Positions 1-10,928 of a stretch of DNA of 64,000 bases are shown here, piece by piece. The position numbers were made by a program, and so were the translations under genes. Source of the DNA: Exophiala sp. HKRS030 (lineage: Eukaryota; Ascomycota; Eurotiomycetes; Chaetothyriales; Herpotrichiellaceae); contig JAHWDD010000003.1 in NCBI GenBank assembly GCA_023897205.1, forward strand, positions 65,665 through 129,664, in the 5' to 3' direction. Every line of letters starts with the position of its first letter. Within the stretch, counting starts at the first letter, position 1. Below the pieces are notes generated by a model. That model searched no databases. It was not told the origin of the DNA and worked only from the letters and a program-made list of their open reading frames with translations.

Positions 1-49
1 AAGGGCTCAACTTCTTTTCCTAACCCCAGCAAGTTATCTAACGCTGCAG

Positions 50-1136
50 TTCCAAGGTGATCCCTGACGAAGACATTGGCTGCCACATTCCATTCATCCC
101 CGAAGCCATCTTTGGAGACTTTAACTGGTTCTTGAGCTCCGTGCGATTCGGCAGACTGCTTTCCAAAGCGCAGAGCGCCCTTTTTTCCGTTAGTGCCACC
201 ACGAAACCGTTAGTGGAGTATCAACAAGACCTACAATTAATCAGACACGAGCTGGAAACTTGGAGGCTTTCCATTCCGCCACCATTTCGACCTGGAGAGC
301 GGTTTGCTAGGGCTAGGCTAGGGAGCTCGGCCTCGATAATGGCTGCTCTGAGGACCCATCTCGTTTACCATGACTTTGTCATGGTGCTATGTCGACTTAG
401 TCTGCAGATTGGCGAACCTGAATCTGGTCGAGGCCCCCTCAATGCCCGAGAGACTTTCATGAGATCTACTCGCCGCGTGATTGAATTGATAGGTCATCTT
501 GAGATAGAACCCTACACTCCTTCCGTGTCAGTATTCTCTATTGAAGAGCGTCCTCCAACATACCCTTTATTAACATGAGACAGGCTTTTGACGGTGATCC
601 CACTGTCCGCCTTCCTCAGCCTATTTCATCTGGTAATCGACAACCCGAGGCACGTCGAAACGAGAGATAATCTGAACTTCCTCGATATCGCTGCCGGATT
701 TTTTCGCCGTCTTGAATATGTGACCAACCAAGAGTTCCCTTTCTCTGTTTTCCCGAAACTCGCGTCGATCGTCCAGAACTATGTGCAGACCCTGTTACCC
801 ATGGAAGAGACGGCCACTCCGCTTGTGCAATCTCTGATGTCGTCTCTGCCCGAAAACGATCCTCCATCCGAGGTCGAGCTGGATATAAGCGGTTCCTCCA
901 ATATGGTTATTCCTAAGGGAACCATGGGGGTATATCAGGCGCCAAGCGATTCGTGCGAGACAATTTATATGATGAACGAAGGTAGCGCTATGGAGACCAT
1001 GCGTTTTGAAGTGGACGGAACCGCACTCGACCCGGATGGTGTGCACGGAGTGCCAGACAACGAAGTTATGGATTTCTTTGGCAACCTGTTGGATGGACCA
1101 TTCTGGTTGTATGGCAATGAACCAAACTGGCAATAG
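50..1136 (+). CDS. Fungal-specific transcription factor, C-terminal part (cut by window edge)
   Basis: This is the C-terminal half of a Zn2Cys6-type regulator; the zinc cluster would lie left of the window. An in-frame stop at 39-41 and the CAG at 47-49 suggest that an exon starts near 50. A 57-bp intron (527-583, GTCAGT...CAG) joins residues ending in IEPYTPSV to LLTVIPLSAFLSLFHLVIDNP. That block and the following NFLDIAAGFFRRLEY are typical of the C-terminal end of the fungal_trans (PF04082) region. The tail is acidic and variable, as in activation domains. It lies 0.4 kb from a lactonase gene and next to a catabolic cassette, so a pathway-specific regulator is plausible, but that is inference. 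Without splicing, the first exon runs into a stop at 576-578. Confidence 0.75.
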
Positions 1137-1548
1137 CAAAGTCTCAATTCTTGCGAGAGGGTCATCTTTTCTTCCATCTGTCGATCGCGTCGGTCGATCA
1201 AAGTCTGTTGTACTTGGTACTGAACGAGGACCACTTACGATTGCTGACATGGATTCAAGCGGTAGTGGGCGGGACAGGCAGCCTTTCAAACACTGAAATT
1301 TTGACACCCTCCTTTCCAGATAGATGTAAAATCCGCAATAGGAGGCTAAAACAGTATCGTACTACGGTGCAAACGTTTTTCACTTCAAGTCTTTCGGAGA
1401 TTCTCAGCGATCAAACCACGGCTCTAAGTCTGGGAACCGCCTCGTTTTTCGGTGCTCGGACAAGACAGGCAATTTCCAAGCCAAGACTCCAAGAGGATCC
1501 ATCTCGTCTGACAGGATCTTATATAGTACAAATTATTATCCAAGCCGG
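1137..1548. other. Intergenic, transcription factor to lactonase
   Basis: There is no supportable gene. The stretch contains the 3' end of the regulator and the promoter of the lactonase. I saw no clear repeat or binding-site array. Confidence 0.5.
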
Positions 1549-2824
1549 ATGAGCTCTAACGAGAAAGAAGGGAACTCTTCGGACCACATTGTCATGGCCG
1601 ACAATATCCCACCTATCTTGATCCCTGCAGGAGATGTCACGGTTCAGGTTCGCATCATCGACACCACCTCCCGTATCGACAAACTCCCGCTCACATTCTT
1701 GATGAGACCTGCGCTGGAACCCATGGAGTACATGCCCACAATACCATCATGGTCGTTTCTCATTGAACATCCAACTGGCCATAAGGCTATCTTTGATCTG
1801 GGCATGTCCAAGCATTTCAAGGATCTCGCTCCGGTAGTGTCAGAAGATGATCGTTTTGATGACTGGGATATTCGTTCCCCCAAAGAGGCCATTGATGTTC
1901 TTGAAGAACACAATGTGCCCGCGAGCCAGATCAAGAGTGCAATTTGGAGGTGAGTCGGTCGGCCTCTTCAAGAAAGACGCATTCCAATATGCTAACTCAC
2001 TCCTGTGGAGTCATTGGCATTGGGATCACATTGGAGATCCATCACGGTTCCCACCCAGCACTGATTTGATCGTGGGTCCAGGATTCAAGGCGGCGCTGTT
2101 GCCAGCTTTTCCGACCAGGCGAGACTCTCCCGTCCGGGAAAGTGACTTTCGGTGCGTATATTTCCCGATAAAGAGTGAACACGAAGACGAAGCCGGATAT
2201 CAATAATGGATGAACTGACCTAGTGCTGCTTTGCTATCCAGCGGGAGAAGTGTGATCGAGATCGACTTTGAAAGGTCCGCTCGAGCAACCAAGGTTGCAG
2301 ACTTTCCCGCCTTTGACTTTTTCGGTGATGGCTCCTTTTACCTGCTCGACACTCCCGGACATGCTATAGGACACATGGGGGCGTTGGCACGTACGACAAC
2401 TAACCCTGACACATTCATTCTCATGGGTGGCGATCTTAGTCACCATGGAGGATTATTGAGACCTTCGAAGTATCTACATATCCCTGCTCGACTCTCAGGA
2501 TCTTCATATGGTCTCCAAACACCACATCCTGGCTGCTCGTTCGAAAAGCTCCTTCTCGCACGCACGGGCTCAACAGAGACACCCTTTTTCTTGTCTACGG
2601 CTGCACAGGTGGTGGATGAAGAAGGACTTGCCAAGACGCGTTCCAAGGCACAGAAGTTGGATGCTCAAGAAAACATTTGGCTGGTGTGTGCGCATGATGC
2701 AACCATCTCGCAGGTTGCCGACTTCTTCCCTGCCTCCGCCAATGAATGGAAAGAAAAAGGTTGGCGCACCAAGACTTTGTGGTCGTTTCTGAATGATTTC
2801 AACGATGCTGTACAGGCATTCTAG
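1549..2824 (+). CDS. Metallo-beta-lactamase-fold lactonase (N-acyl-homoserine-lactonase-like)
   Basis: Predicted hydrolase of lactone esters using a dinuclear metal site. Three exons (1549-1949, 2011-2151, 2242-2824) give 374 residues; an alternative start is the Met at 1594. Splicing the first intron builds the zinc motif SHWHWDHIGD (HxHxDH). LDTPGHAIGHMG supplies the third-site histidine and MGGDLSHH the bridging aspartate, the order seen in AttM/AiiA-type lactonases. No signal peptide is visible, so it is probably cytosolic. It sits beside a Baeyer-Villiger monooxygenase, an acyl-CoA ligase and beta-oxidation enzymes, which suits a role in opening a lactone or ester made by the monooxygenase. 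The substrate is not readable from sequence; quorum-quenching or mycotoxin-lactone hydrolysis are alternatives. Confidence 0.85.
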
Positions 2825-2929
2825 CAAGACAGACAACTGAACTATGTATTCACACCAGCATAGGATCTAAAATGACATATATATATCCATATGCTGTAAT
2901 GCCGACGTACGATCACTTACACACTATCT

Positions 2930-3976
2930 CTAAAGCTTTGCTTTCTGCTGTTTCTCCTGAGTATACTCCAAAGGCTTATCACCAATGTCGACTTGCCTCC
3001 ACCACGGATATCCCTCCGGTGCATCTTCAGGTACCTGGCCGGTAAAATTGGTTGGCCTTTTCCGTAGAAAGGCCTTGACACCCTCCAGGTTGTCTTTTCG
3101 CCCATACAAGCCATAGATCATCTGTGAGTCAAGCAGGTGAGCATCTTCCACATTGGATGGACATCGGTAGATCATTTCCCGCATGAGTTTGGTCGATACC
3201 GTCGAAGTGTTCTTCGCCAGGCCTTCTGCAAGCTCAAGCGCTCGCGCCACCGTCGCCTCAGGCGTTGGGCAGATCTCAGTAAAGAGTGATTCGAAGAGTT
3301 TGTGCTCGGCCGGATAGGTGTCACCCGTGGTTACTAGATGCAGCGCTCTCGAGTGTCCGACGAGACGGGGCAGGAAGTAGCTGGAACAAGCCTCCATCAC
3401 CACGCCTCGTCTGCTGAAGACGTATCCGACTTTGGCCTTTGCGTAGGCCACGCGAATGACAGCTGGGAGGAACACAGTCGCTCCCACGCCGACAGCAGAG
3501 CCTTGTATCGCAGCAATGGTAGGCTTGGAACAATAGTGGATCGCGAGCGCCGCACGGCCCCCCCTAGTGATCATATTTCATTAGCTTTTGTCCGATACGG
3601 CGGCCTGGCTTTCGTCTTACCCGTCTCGATGGTCAACATCGCGCTCCACTTTTGGTCGCCGAACTCTGCCATGCTCATCTTGAACTCCTGGAAACCCAAT
3701 CTCGAGATCGGCCCCGGCACAAAAGCTCTTCCCAGCACCCGTCAAAACCACGACTTTCACCCTTGGGTCGATGTCGACCAGCTCGTAGACGCGCTCCAAA
3801 TCCTCTCGCATGACATCTGTGAAGGCATTGAGCTTTTCGGGGCGATTGAGCGCGATCAAGATTACGGGTGTCACAGATCGAGATGATGCCGGTACATTGG
3901 ACACTTTAATTTGACGGAGAGGGAGGAGGTCATATGATTCCGGCACTTGTAAAGCAGGCCGAACGCTGCGAGGCAT
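2930..3976 (-). CDS. Enoyl-CoA hydratase/isomerase family, PTS1 AKL
   Basis: Crotonase-fold enzyme acting on acyl-CoA thioesters, probably in peroxisomal beta-oxidation. Two exons (3976-3621 and 3563-2930) are joined across a 57-bp intron (GTAAGA...TAG), giving 329 residues. The first in-frame ATG is at 3976; the frame stays open to 4018, but only from a TTG. ALNRPEKLNAF and SFCAGADLE form the CoA pocket and first oxyanion-hole segment. After splicing, AAIQGSAVGVGA follows, then VVMEACSSYFLPRLVG with the catalytic-region glutamate, all in family order. The protein ends in ...QKAKL, a PTS1 variant. It is divergent from another crotonase-family gene at 4442, sharing a promoter. Whether it is a hydratase or a double-bond isomerase cannot be settled. 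Confidence 0.88.
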
Positions 3977-4441
3977 CTTTATGTTGGCCGGCAACAAACA
4001 TGAGCACGTGGTCTCCAAAGGGGGGTCGTGTATGATCTTTATAATCTTTATGATTCAGGATTCAATAATGTGATATCCACATGTCAAGGTATCTAGTAAT
4101 CCAAGACCTCGGATTTTGCACCCTCGGTGCAACAGTCCGAAGCTGAAACCGAAAGACAATAGCTTAGCGCCTAGCAACAGCCTTCACCATGCCCTGGCCC
4201 AATCCATGATGACTATAGCTCTACGGAGGCCCTCTACGTGAGCCTTTATTTGCCCGAGTGCCTCGTAGATGGCTGCTCCCCGCTGAGAAACTCCGTACAC
4301 AGTCACGGTTGCAGGCACGCGCCCTTCCTGTGGTCATACATTTCCCTGTTTAATGCTTTGTCCTCCCCATCAATACTGTTTTTTTGCTACGGCCACCTGA
4401 GAAGCTTCACTCCCAACGACAAGAATTTACAAATTAACACC
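3977..4441. promoter_or_regulatory. Shared divergent promoter with two CCTCGG sites
   Basis: This 465-bp gap separates two divergently transcribed crotonase-family genes. CCTCGG occurs at 4107-4112 and again at 4122-4127, on the same strand. CCTCGG is the core reported for the fatty-acid catabolism regulators FarA/FarB in Aspergillus, which fits peroxisomal beta-oxidation genes. A six-base motif is expected about once per 2 kb on either strand, so the close pair is suggestive only. Confidence 0.4.
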
Positions 4442-5466
4442 ATGCCGCAATACAACTACCCTGACATCAAATTTCAGATCAAAGGGAAGGTCGGCATCAT
4501 CCAGGTTTGTCCATATGACGTGGCTCGACTGGCAAATGAGAATTCCGATGCTAATCTCTTATTCCCAGTTCAATCGGCCTAAATCTCTCAATTCATTCGG
4601 CGGACGTCTCATCATTGATACCATCCATGCCCTTCGTGTTCTCGACAACCATCCCGACACAGTCTTTACAGTTGTAACGGCTGCTGGACGATTCTTTTCA
4701 TCAGGGGCCGACGTGAAAGGTTGGTAATTGAAACCCCCTGAAGATGTAGCATATCATCTTTCACAATTGGAAGCTGATAACATGTCACAGCCGAGTCGGA
4801 GCGAGGCGGCCAGTTCTATCATTCTGACGCGGAGAAGAAACTCGCCATTGTCAATCAGATCAGCGGAAACACTCAACTGGTCAGCTCGTTAATCCTTCAC
4901 CGCAAAGTACTCGTGCTTGCGATGAACGGGCCAGCTGTCGGCGGAGGTGCTGCATGGTTTCAAGGCGTGGCAGACATTGTACTTGCATCGACCACAACGT
5001 GGCTCCAATGTCCATTCTCTGCTCTGGCACTTGTTCCTGAGTTTGGGTCGGCAGGGAGCTTCCCACAGAGTATCGGAGTTCATCGTGCCAACGATATTCT
5101 CATGCTTGGTCGAAAGATTGCTGTGGATGAACTCTTGCAGTGGGGTATGGTGAACCGCGTTTTCGAGCACGAAGGGTTTCATGACAAGGTCGTTCAGTAC
5201 TTGCAGGAACAACTCGATGTCAACGATGGGAAATCAATGCTTGAAGCCAAGAGATTGATGAATGTTCCGCTGCAGAGAGGGAGGCTGGCTTCTCTGTATG
5301 AAGCAGTCGACGCTGTAGCAGAGAGATTTGTGGAAGACGCTCCAATCCAGCGGTTCGCGGAGAAGAGTCGATTATTGGAAGGTCAGTATCTCCCTGCAGA
5401 GGCTGATGTTTTCCTGTGCTGACGTGCTGCACTTTAGCAAAATCAAAGAGGCAGTCCAAACTTTGA
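4442..5466 (+). CDS. Enoyl-CoA isomerase/hydratase (Eci-like), cryptic PTS1 SKL
   Basis: Crotonase-fold protein most like 3,2-trans-enoyl-CoA isomerases, which move double bonds so that unsaturated acyl-CoAs enter beta-oxidation. Four exons (4442-4504, 4569-4719, 4791-5381, 5438-5466) give 277 residues. Visible motifs are FNRPKSLNSF, FFSSGADVK (oxyanion hole), NGPAVGGGAA and LVPEFGSAGSFPQSIG, with a glutamate in the usual catalytic segment. Unspliced, the third exon would end in ...ADVFLC. Splicing the 56-bp intron 5382-5437 (GTCAGT...TTTAG) adds a 29-nt exon that ends the protein in ...RQSKL, a canonical peroxisomal signal. The first two introns (64 and 71 bp) also restore frame and family motifs exactly. 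Confidence 0.87.
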
Positions 5467-6034
5467 AGTGAATCGCCTATCCAATTCCTGATTTTGCGAC
5501 TTCACAGATCAGTACGATGGGATATGTAATTGTAGAACGCAGATTCCAGTCGCTTCTTCCCCAGGCGTGATATGAACAATGTCATGTCTTGCGAGTTCTA
5601 CTTGATGAATCATCATGTAGTTCGTCTACGCTGCTCCAATCCACTGAGGGCAGTCCTCATTGTTCCGCCACGGTGTTCGTGAATCGCCTTGTCCAAACCA
5701 CACACTCACCATGGGGAGTGAGACTTCGAGTGTCTTGTGCACAACATCTCTCCTCAGCCGGAATTCGGTCCTCGGACTTTCGGGATTGGAGTAATAGTCC
5801 GCACGGGGGGGGGTTCTCATGGGGAACCCACTATTACCTACTCTGGCCCCCGCAAAATGAAGTAGTGTAATCGAGCGGTGGGCATGTAAATGATCGAGGA
5901 GCTATGTTTGGGACAGATAACAGACTCGACTTTGATTGAGCACTTCTTCCCACAGTGCTATCAATCATCGAAGCTCCAAAATCACCACATTTGTCTCAGC
6001 TCCTGGTCAGAATTAACGACGCCAGTCGATCAAG
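5467..6034. promoter_or_regulatory. Intergenic and promoter of the aldehyde dehydrogenase, one CCTCGG site
   Basis: There is no supportable gene. A CCTCGG hexamer lies at 5770-5775 and a run of G residues near 5806-5814. It is the promoter region of the aldehyde dehydrogenase that starts at 6035. Confidence 0.4.
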
Positions 6035-7749
6035 ATGGGTTCTCTGTCAGCCATCGCAAAGCTCGACCTTTTCAGTGGTTTTTACAACACTATCAACGGA
6101 AAGCTCACAGGGACCGAGAAAACTAGTGCATGGCGTCAATCCAGCGAATGGAAAGCCCAATCCCGAGGTCCCAGTTTCAACACCACAAGATGTCGACAGC
6201 GCGGTAGCAGCTGCAAAGGAGGCTTCCAAGACATGGGCAAAGGTTCCATGGGCTGATCGAAAGAAGGCCGTCCTCGGCTACGCCGATGCTCTTGAGCAGC
6301 ACGCCAGCGACTTTGCCAAATTGCTGACTCAGGAGCAGGGTAAGCCGGTATGTAGTAGCTGGGAGAAAGCGTACTCGATATAGCACCACTCCGAATTTCG
6401 CTAATAAGTCACTAAATAGATTGCAACTGCAGAGCTAGAAGTTCAGGTCGGCGTACAATGGCTACGTGAGCTCGCGAAGATTGAGTTGTCGGAGGAAATC
6501 GTTCAGGAGGACAATGAAAAACAAGTGATCGTTCGCTATACGCCCCTTGGTGTGTCTGTCGGCATTGTACCCTGGAACTTCCCAATTCACCTTGCTTGCG
6601 GAAAGATCGCGCCGTCGCTGCTCACTGGCAACCCTATTATCATCAAACCATCCCCATTTACCCCTTATTGCGATCTCAAACTGGGAGAGTTGGGTCGGAG
6701 CTTCTTTCCCCCTGGCGTACTGCAAGTCCTGAGCGGTGATGATAACCTTGGTCCGTGGCTCACTGCGCATCCCGGGCCCGACAAGATCAGCTTTACAGGA
6801 TCTTCTGCCACCGGGAAATTGGTCATGGCTAGCGCAGCGAAAACACTGAAGCGAGTTACTCTTGAACTGTAAGTTTGTCAGGTTGCACTTCATCTTCTTC
6901 TTCTCCTAGATCTTTGTGACTAATAAGATACAGGGGAGGAAACGATCCGGCGATTGTCACAAAGAACGTTGACGTTAAAGCTGCTGCTGCCAAGGTAGAG
7001 AGTCTTCTAAAGTATCCACGATCACTGAACATATAGAATCTAACGTTCACTCCAGGTTGGTGGTCTGGCGTTCTTCAATTCCGGTCAAGTCTGCTTGGCC
7101 ATCAAGCGAATTTATGTTCATCAATCGATCTATGATGAGTTCCGCCAGGCCCTCGTGGACTTTACCAAAACGCTCAAGATTGGGGACGGGAACGAAGAAG
7201 GCATTTCTCTGGGCCCCGTTCAGAATTCGATGCAGTTCGAAAAGGTCAAAACGTTCTTTTCAGACATTGAGAAGGAGAAGTGGAACATCGCAGTGGGTGG
7301 TGTCAACGAAGAGAAACCCGGCTTTTTCATTACTCCGACGATCATTGATAAGCCTGCAGAGGATTCCCGTATAGTGACTGAAGAGCCATTTGGTCCCATT
7401 GTCCCCTTGCTTGAATGGAACGATGAAGCAGATGTCATTGCGCGCGCCAATAACACGAAGTTGGGCTTGGGTGCTTCAGTCTGGTCGAATGATATGGAAG
7501 AAGCTGGCCGCATTGCCCGCAAGTTGGATGCCGGCAGTGTCTGGGTCAACACCCATATCGAGCTGGATCCTCACGCCCCATTCGGCGGGCACAAGGAGAG
7601 TGGTATCGGATATGAATGGGGTGGTAAGTTTCACTCGTCCCCCGTCCATGTATTTGTCGACACGTGCTAATGTTTCTCCAGTTGGTGGTCTGCGAGCATA
7701 TTGTAACCTCCAGACCTTGTTTTTGAAGAAGAGTGCATCCGAGTTGTAG
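6035..7749 (+). CDS. NAD(P)-dependent aldehyde dehydrogenase, with apparent one-base frameshift
   Basis: Oxidises an aldehyde to a carboxylic acid. Exons are 6035-6347, 6420-6868, 6934-6994, 7056-7623 and 7682-7749; all four introns restore frame. Motifs include VPWNFP and FTGSSATGK (cofactor fold), LELGGNDPAIV (general-base glutamate), FFNSGQVC (catalytic cysteine) and EEPFGPIVPL. In exon 1 the expected start MGSLSAIAKLDLFSGFYN and the INGKLTGTEKT segment are in one frame, while HGVNPANGKPNPEV and everything after is in another. The switch needs loss of one base around 6125-6128. With that correction the protein would be 485 residues, normal for the family. It could be a true frameshift, an assembly error, or a start elsewhere in the second frame (an ATG exists at 5955). 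It converges with the acyl-CoA ligase gene. Confidence 0.8.
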
Positions 7750-8145
7750 TGCCAATAAGTTATGCTGGGCACCTTTAGGGTTCATTACGAAAATCACAAG
7801 CGCATGGTCAGTAACCTCCTGAATAGGGTATGCAATGTAGTGCAAGTCTAAATCGTAAAGTCTAACACTCCTTGTATTTGTGTCTGGAAAAGAGGAATTA
7901 CTTCCAAATGACCTTGCTAATACTACAACTATTGTTGTCCTATACTGTTCAGAGTCATCGACATCATTTTATACGTCTCTCAAGCTATATTTGAGTAGTG
8001 TTTCTAATATTTGATCCCTTAGTCCTTGGAGATAGCAGAGTCAAACGTAATCGTTTCCGACTCCTATGTTCTTATGCAATGTAGATCTGGAAACGAATTT
8101 CTCCCTTCTTCGTAACAGTACTGAGTTCGACACATCGTGAGTGAA
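7750..8145. other. Intergenic between convergent genes
   Basis: These 396 bp between the 3' ends of the aldehyde dehydrogenase and the acyl-CoA ligase are AT-rich. I see nothing in them beyond likely 3' untranslated sequence. Confidence 0.5.
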
Positions 8146-9801
8146 TCAAAGCTTTGATCTTGACGAAGTGAAAAATTTTGCATCCCGTTTAGCCCATTCT
8201 TTGATCTTCTTTCTCATGATCTTACCACTTTGGAGCCTTGGAATGGACTGCTCAAACTTCACACCACCTCTGAGATGTTTATGCTTGGCCGTGGACTCCG
8301 CCACATATTTCTGCACCTCCATTTCTGTGAGCCCATCTGGGCCAATGTCTGACCGCATCACAACGTATGCCCGAGGGTATTCGTTACCGTTAACCTCTAT
8401 TCCCACGACCACGGCATCGGATATCTTCTCGTGTTGCAGAAGCAAAGCCTCGAGCTCGGCAGGTGCTACCTGGAGGCCGTTGACCTTGATCAGCTCCTTC
8501 TTCCTATCAACAATCCACCATTTGTGGTCCTTGACAACGACAATATCGCCAGTTTTAACCCATCCATCCTGTGTACTGCTGTCTCGAGTAGCTTTTTCAT
8601 TATTCCAATAGCCAAGCATCGTCTGTGGGCCACGAATCCATAGTTCGCCCGGAGCCCCCTCCACCTCTTGACCATCGTCATCCACGGTTTTGGCTTCAGT
8701 ATTGGGCAAGAGGTATCCAGAGTGGCCGTCGAAACTTCTCACATTGTCAGGTTCTAACATTCCAACGCAGGTCGTCTCAGTCATTCCCCAACCACGAGCG
8801 ATACAAAAATTAAACCTCTGGATTAATTCGTTAGAAAGGCTCAGGGGCATCGGCGCTGCGCCGACCATGATGTTTTTGAGGCTGCTGAGGTCGTAGTAGG
8901 CAGACTCGGGTCGCTTAGCTAGCATGTTCATCACTGGTGGAACTGCTTGCAATGTGGTTATTTTGTACTTTTGAATATAATAGAGGAATTCCTCAAATTT
9001 GAAGGCCTGCATTATATAGACTGTAGCACCGAGCCGGCTTGCAATGTTAATCGTGAATTGCTGCGAGAAAGCATGGTATAATGGCAAAAAGGAGAGCCAT
9101 CTTTCTTTTTTGGTATCTTGTGGACGTGGAGTCTCGTGTAATTTGACATGCGTGGTTTGAAGCGCATTAGCGACGAGATTATAATGAGTGATGCAGACTC
9201 CTTTAGGTAGGCCGGTAGTCCCGCTAGAGAAGTTGATCGTCGCAATCTGCTCCGTTGCTATCGGACCAAGATTATCCCAGCTCCAAGAAACAGCATCTTC
9301 AGCTGAAGCGAGAAATGTCTTCCAGTCGGGCACACCTTGTCGCTGGTCGCATTTCTCATCGTCGAAGAGGAATGTCCTAGTGGAAGGGAGGTTGGCCTTC
9401 TTTAAAGCCGCGTATCCCGTCTTGAACAAGCTTGGATGGACGAGCAAAATGGCTGGCCTCACCATCGATATTTGAAATGCAAGCTCGTCAACAGAATAAT
9501 TGGGGTTCGCCCCGGTATAATATCTCTTAGACCCTGCAGCACCCAGGTACGCTACAGGCACATATAGGTGATTTGGAGTGAATAACATCACTGCAGTGTT
9601 TAAAGGAACTCCCATACGGTCCAGGCCAAGCGCAAACCGTCGAACCCATGATAGCAAGTCGTCAGTTGATAGTGTTTTAAGCGGCGACTTTGCATCTACC
9701 AACAAAGGTTTCGTCGACAGACTGTCGCCTGGCGGGAACAAGTATGAGAGGACATTGCATCGGGGGATGTCAATGTCGTCAAATTTCGATTTGTAAACCA
9801 T
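8146..9801 (-). CDS. 4-Coumarate-CoA-ligase-like acyl-CoA synthetase, PTS1 SKL
   Basis: ATP-dependent ligase that adenylates a carboxylic acid and transfers it to CoA. It is a single exon of 551 residues, the usual size. Box I is NFSSGTTGLPKGV (phosphate-binding loop). RGWGMTETTC, WVKTGDI and VDRKKELIKVNGLQVAP follow in ANL-superfamily order, and the C-terminal catalytic lysine lies in SGKIMRKKI. The protein ends in ...SSRSKL, a canonical peroxisomal signal, as in many fungal and plant 4CL-like enzymes that prime acids for beta-oxidation. It is divergent from the Baeyer-Villiger monooxygenase at 10929. An aryl or medium-chain acid substrate is likely, but the exact acid cannot be read. Confidence 0.92.
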   Translation of the reverse strand: MVYKSKFDDIDIPRCNVLSYLFPPGDSLSTKPLLVDAKSPLKTLSTDDLLSWVRRFALGLDRMGVPLNTAVMLFTPNHLYVPVAYLGAAGSKRYYTGANPNYSVDELAFQISMVRPAILLVHPSLFKTGYAALKKANLPSTRTFLFDDEKCDQRQGVPDWKTFLASAEDAVSWSWDNLGPIATEQIATINFSSGTTGLPKGVCITHYNLVANALQTTHVKLHETPRPQDTKKERWLSFLPLYHAFSQQFTINIASRLGATVYIMQAFKFEEFLYYIQKYKITTLQAVPPVMNMLAKRPESAYYDLSSLKNIMVGAAPMPLSLSNELIQRFNFCIARGWGMTETTCVGMLEPDNVRSFDGHSGYLLPNTEAKTVDDDGQEVEGAPGELWIRGPQTMLGYWNNEKATRDSSTQDGWVKTGDIVVVKDHKWWIVDRKKELIKVNGLQVAPAELEALLLQHEKISDAVVVGIEVNGNEYPRAYVVMRSDIGPDGLTEMEVQKYVAESTAKHKHLRGGVKFEQSIPRLQSGKIMRKKIKEWAKRDAKFFTSSRSKL

Positions 9802-10928
9802 AATTGCACAGAATCAGCACGAAAGAGCTTTTGCATATCAGTCCCCGATTGCCTTCGTTGTCTTGATGAAAGATGCGATCGACCGATTAATGAATTGACA
9901 GTAAACCTGACCAAGGTGCAAAATTGCATTGCACTCGTTGTCATTCTTCTGAATTCTTGCCCTTGGCCAATTTGAAGGTAATGTCTTCTGCATTTCGGGG
10001 ACCCCTGTACCCCTCCCTACTGGTTTCTTCCAATTAAGTTCTTGCAGTGAGTGCGTAAGAGCTGCCATCGTACTCGGGAACAGGCGGATCTGCCTGAGTT
10101 TCTCTGCGCGGACAGGAGGCCAGAAGAACAGCATCGCGAAAATCCGGCGACATACGAAGACCGAAAACCGAAGCTGTCACGCAGTTTTTCTTGGGATTGC
10201 CACGAAACGACGAGCGCCTCTGAGGTCCGAGTCTGGGGGGTTTTCTACAGCTCTGCTAGAGTACGTGAGGTCTCGGGGTACCGCTGAGAAATTGAGGTTT
10301 GACTTGTGGCACGTTTGCTTTGATTATATGCAGCTGTTTTTGATGTCTTGTCAGTTGAAACCTGAGGACCGAGATCAACTCCGAAACTCCGAAGTCCCCA
10401 TCTCAGACGGCACCTGATCACGCGGCGAAGCCGTGGCTGGCCAGCCTGTGGGCCTGCTCGAATTAGAGCTCTGAAAGATTGCTCCTCAGCTTCTCATAAC
10501 GATGGTACAGGATCAGGCCAGGCTCTCGCAGTCCCTTCTTTATCGTGCATCAAGAAATTGTTACGCATTGGCAACCTCGGTCGTTGTACATCCGCTCCCA
10601 GATGATGAGTGGTATGATTCCGGAAGACATCAAAAGGCTGTGTTATGCCTCATTGAACAATTTCGATAACAGGTGGAGGTCAGCGTCCACTTGATCACTT
10701 GTCCAGTTCCTGAAATTGTCCCGAGAGCGAAGAATGGAGTCAAATCCTAAGTATACCGCAGCCGTGGAAAGGGTCCCGAGATTGGCACAGGTTTTGAAGG
10801 ATTCGGACCGCCACTGGAAGTCGATAAAACTACATGAAAGGCCCGATAACCCTACTCTTCCATTCATACAGTCCGTGACTCCAGCGGCGCATAGTTCTCA
10901 TTCGAACTTTCCCCTCACTCCCACCAAC
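9802..10928. promoter_or_regulatory. Divergent promoter of acyl-CoA ligase and Baeyer-Villiger monooxygenase
   Basis: This 1.1-kb gap separates two divergent cassette genes. One CCTCGG lies at 10575-10580. Several CCGA-containing words cluster around 10370-10400. The monooxygenase reading frame is open back to an ATG at 10716, but that extension has no recognisable homology, so I treat it as leader. Confidence 0.35.

Noticed and set aside
6075..6126. A 52-bp intron (GTGGTT...CTAG) as explanation of the ALDH frame change
   Set aside because: It would remove the conserved INGKLTGTEKT coding segment and has a poor donor, so a one-base indel is more likely.
10716..10928. Longer N-terminus for the Baeyer-Villiger monooxygenase
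   Set aside because: These 71 codons lack similarity, and the downstream ATG has a better context and a family-like first segment.
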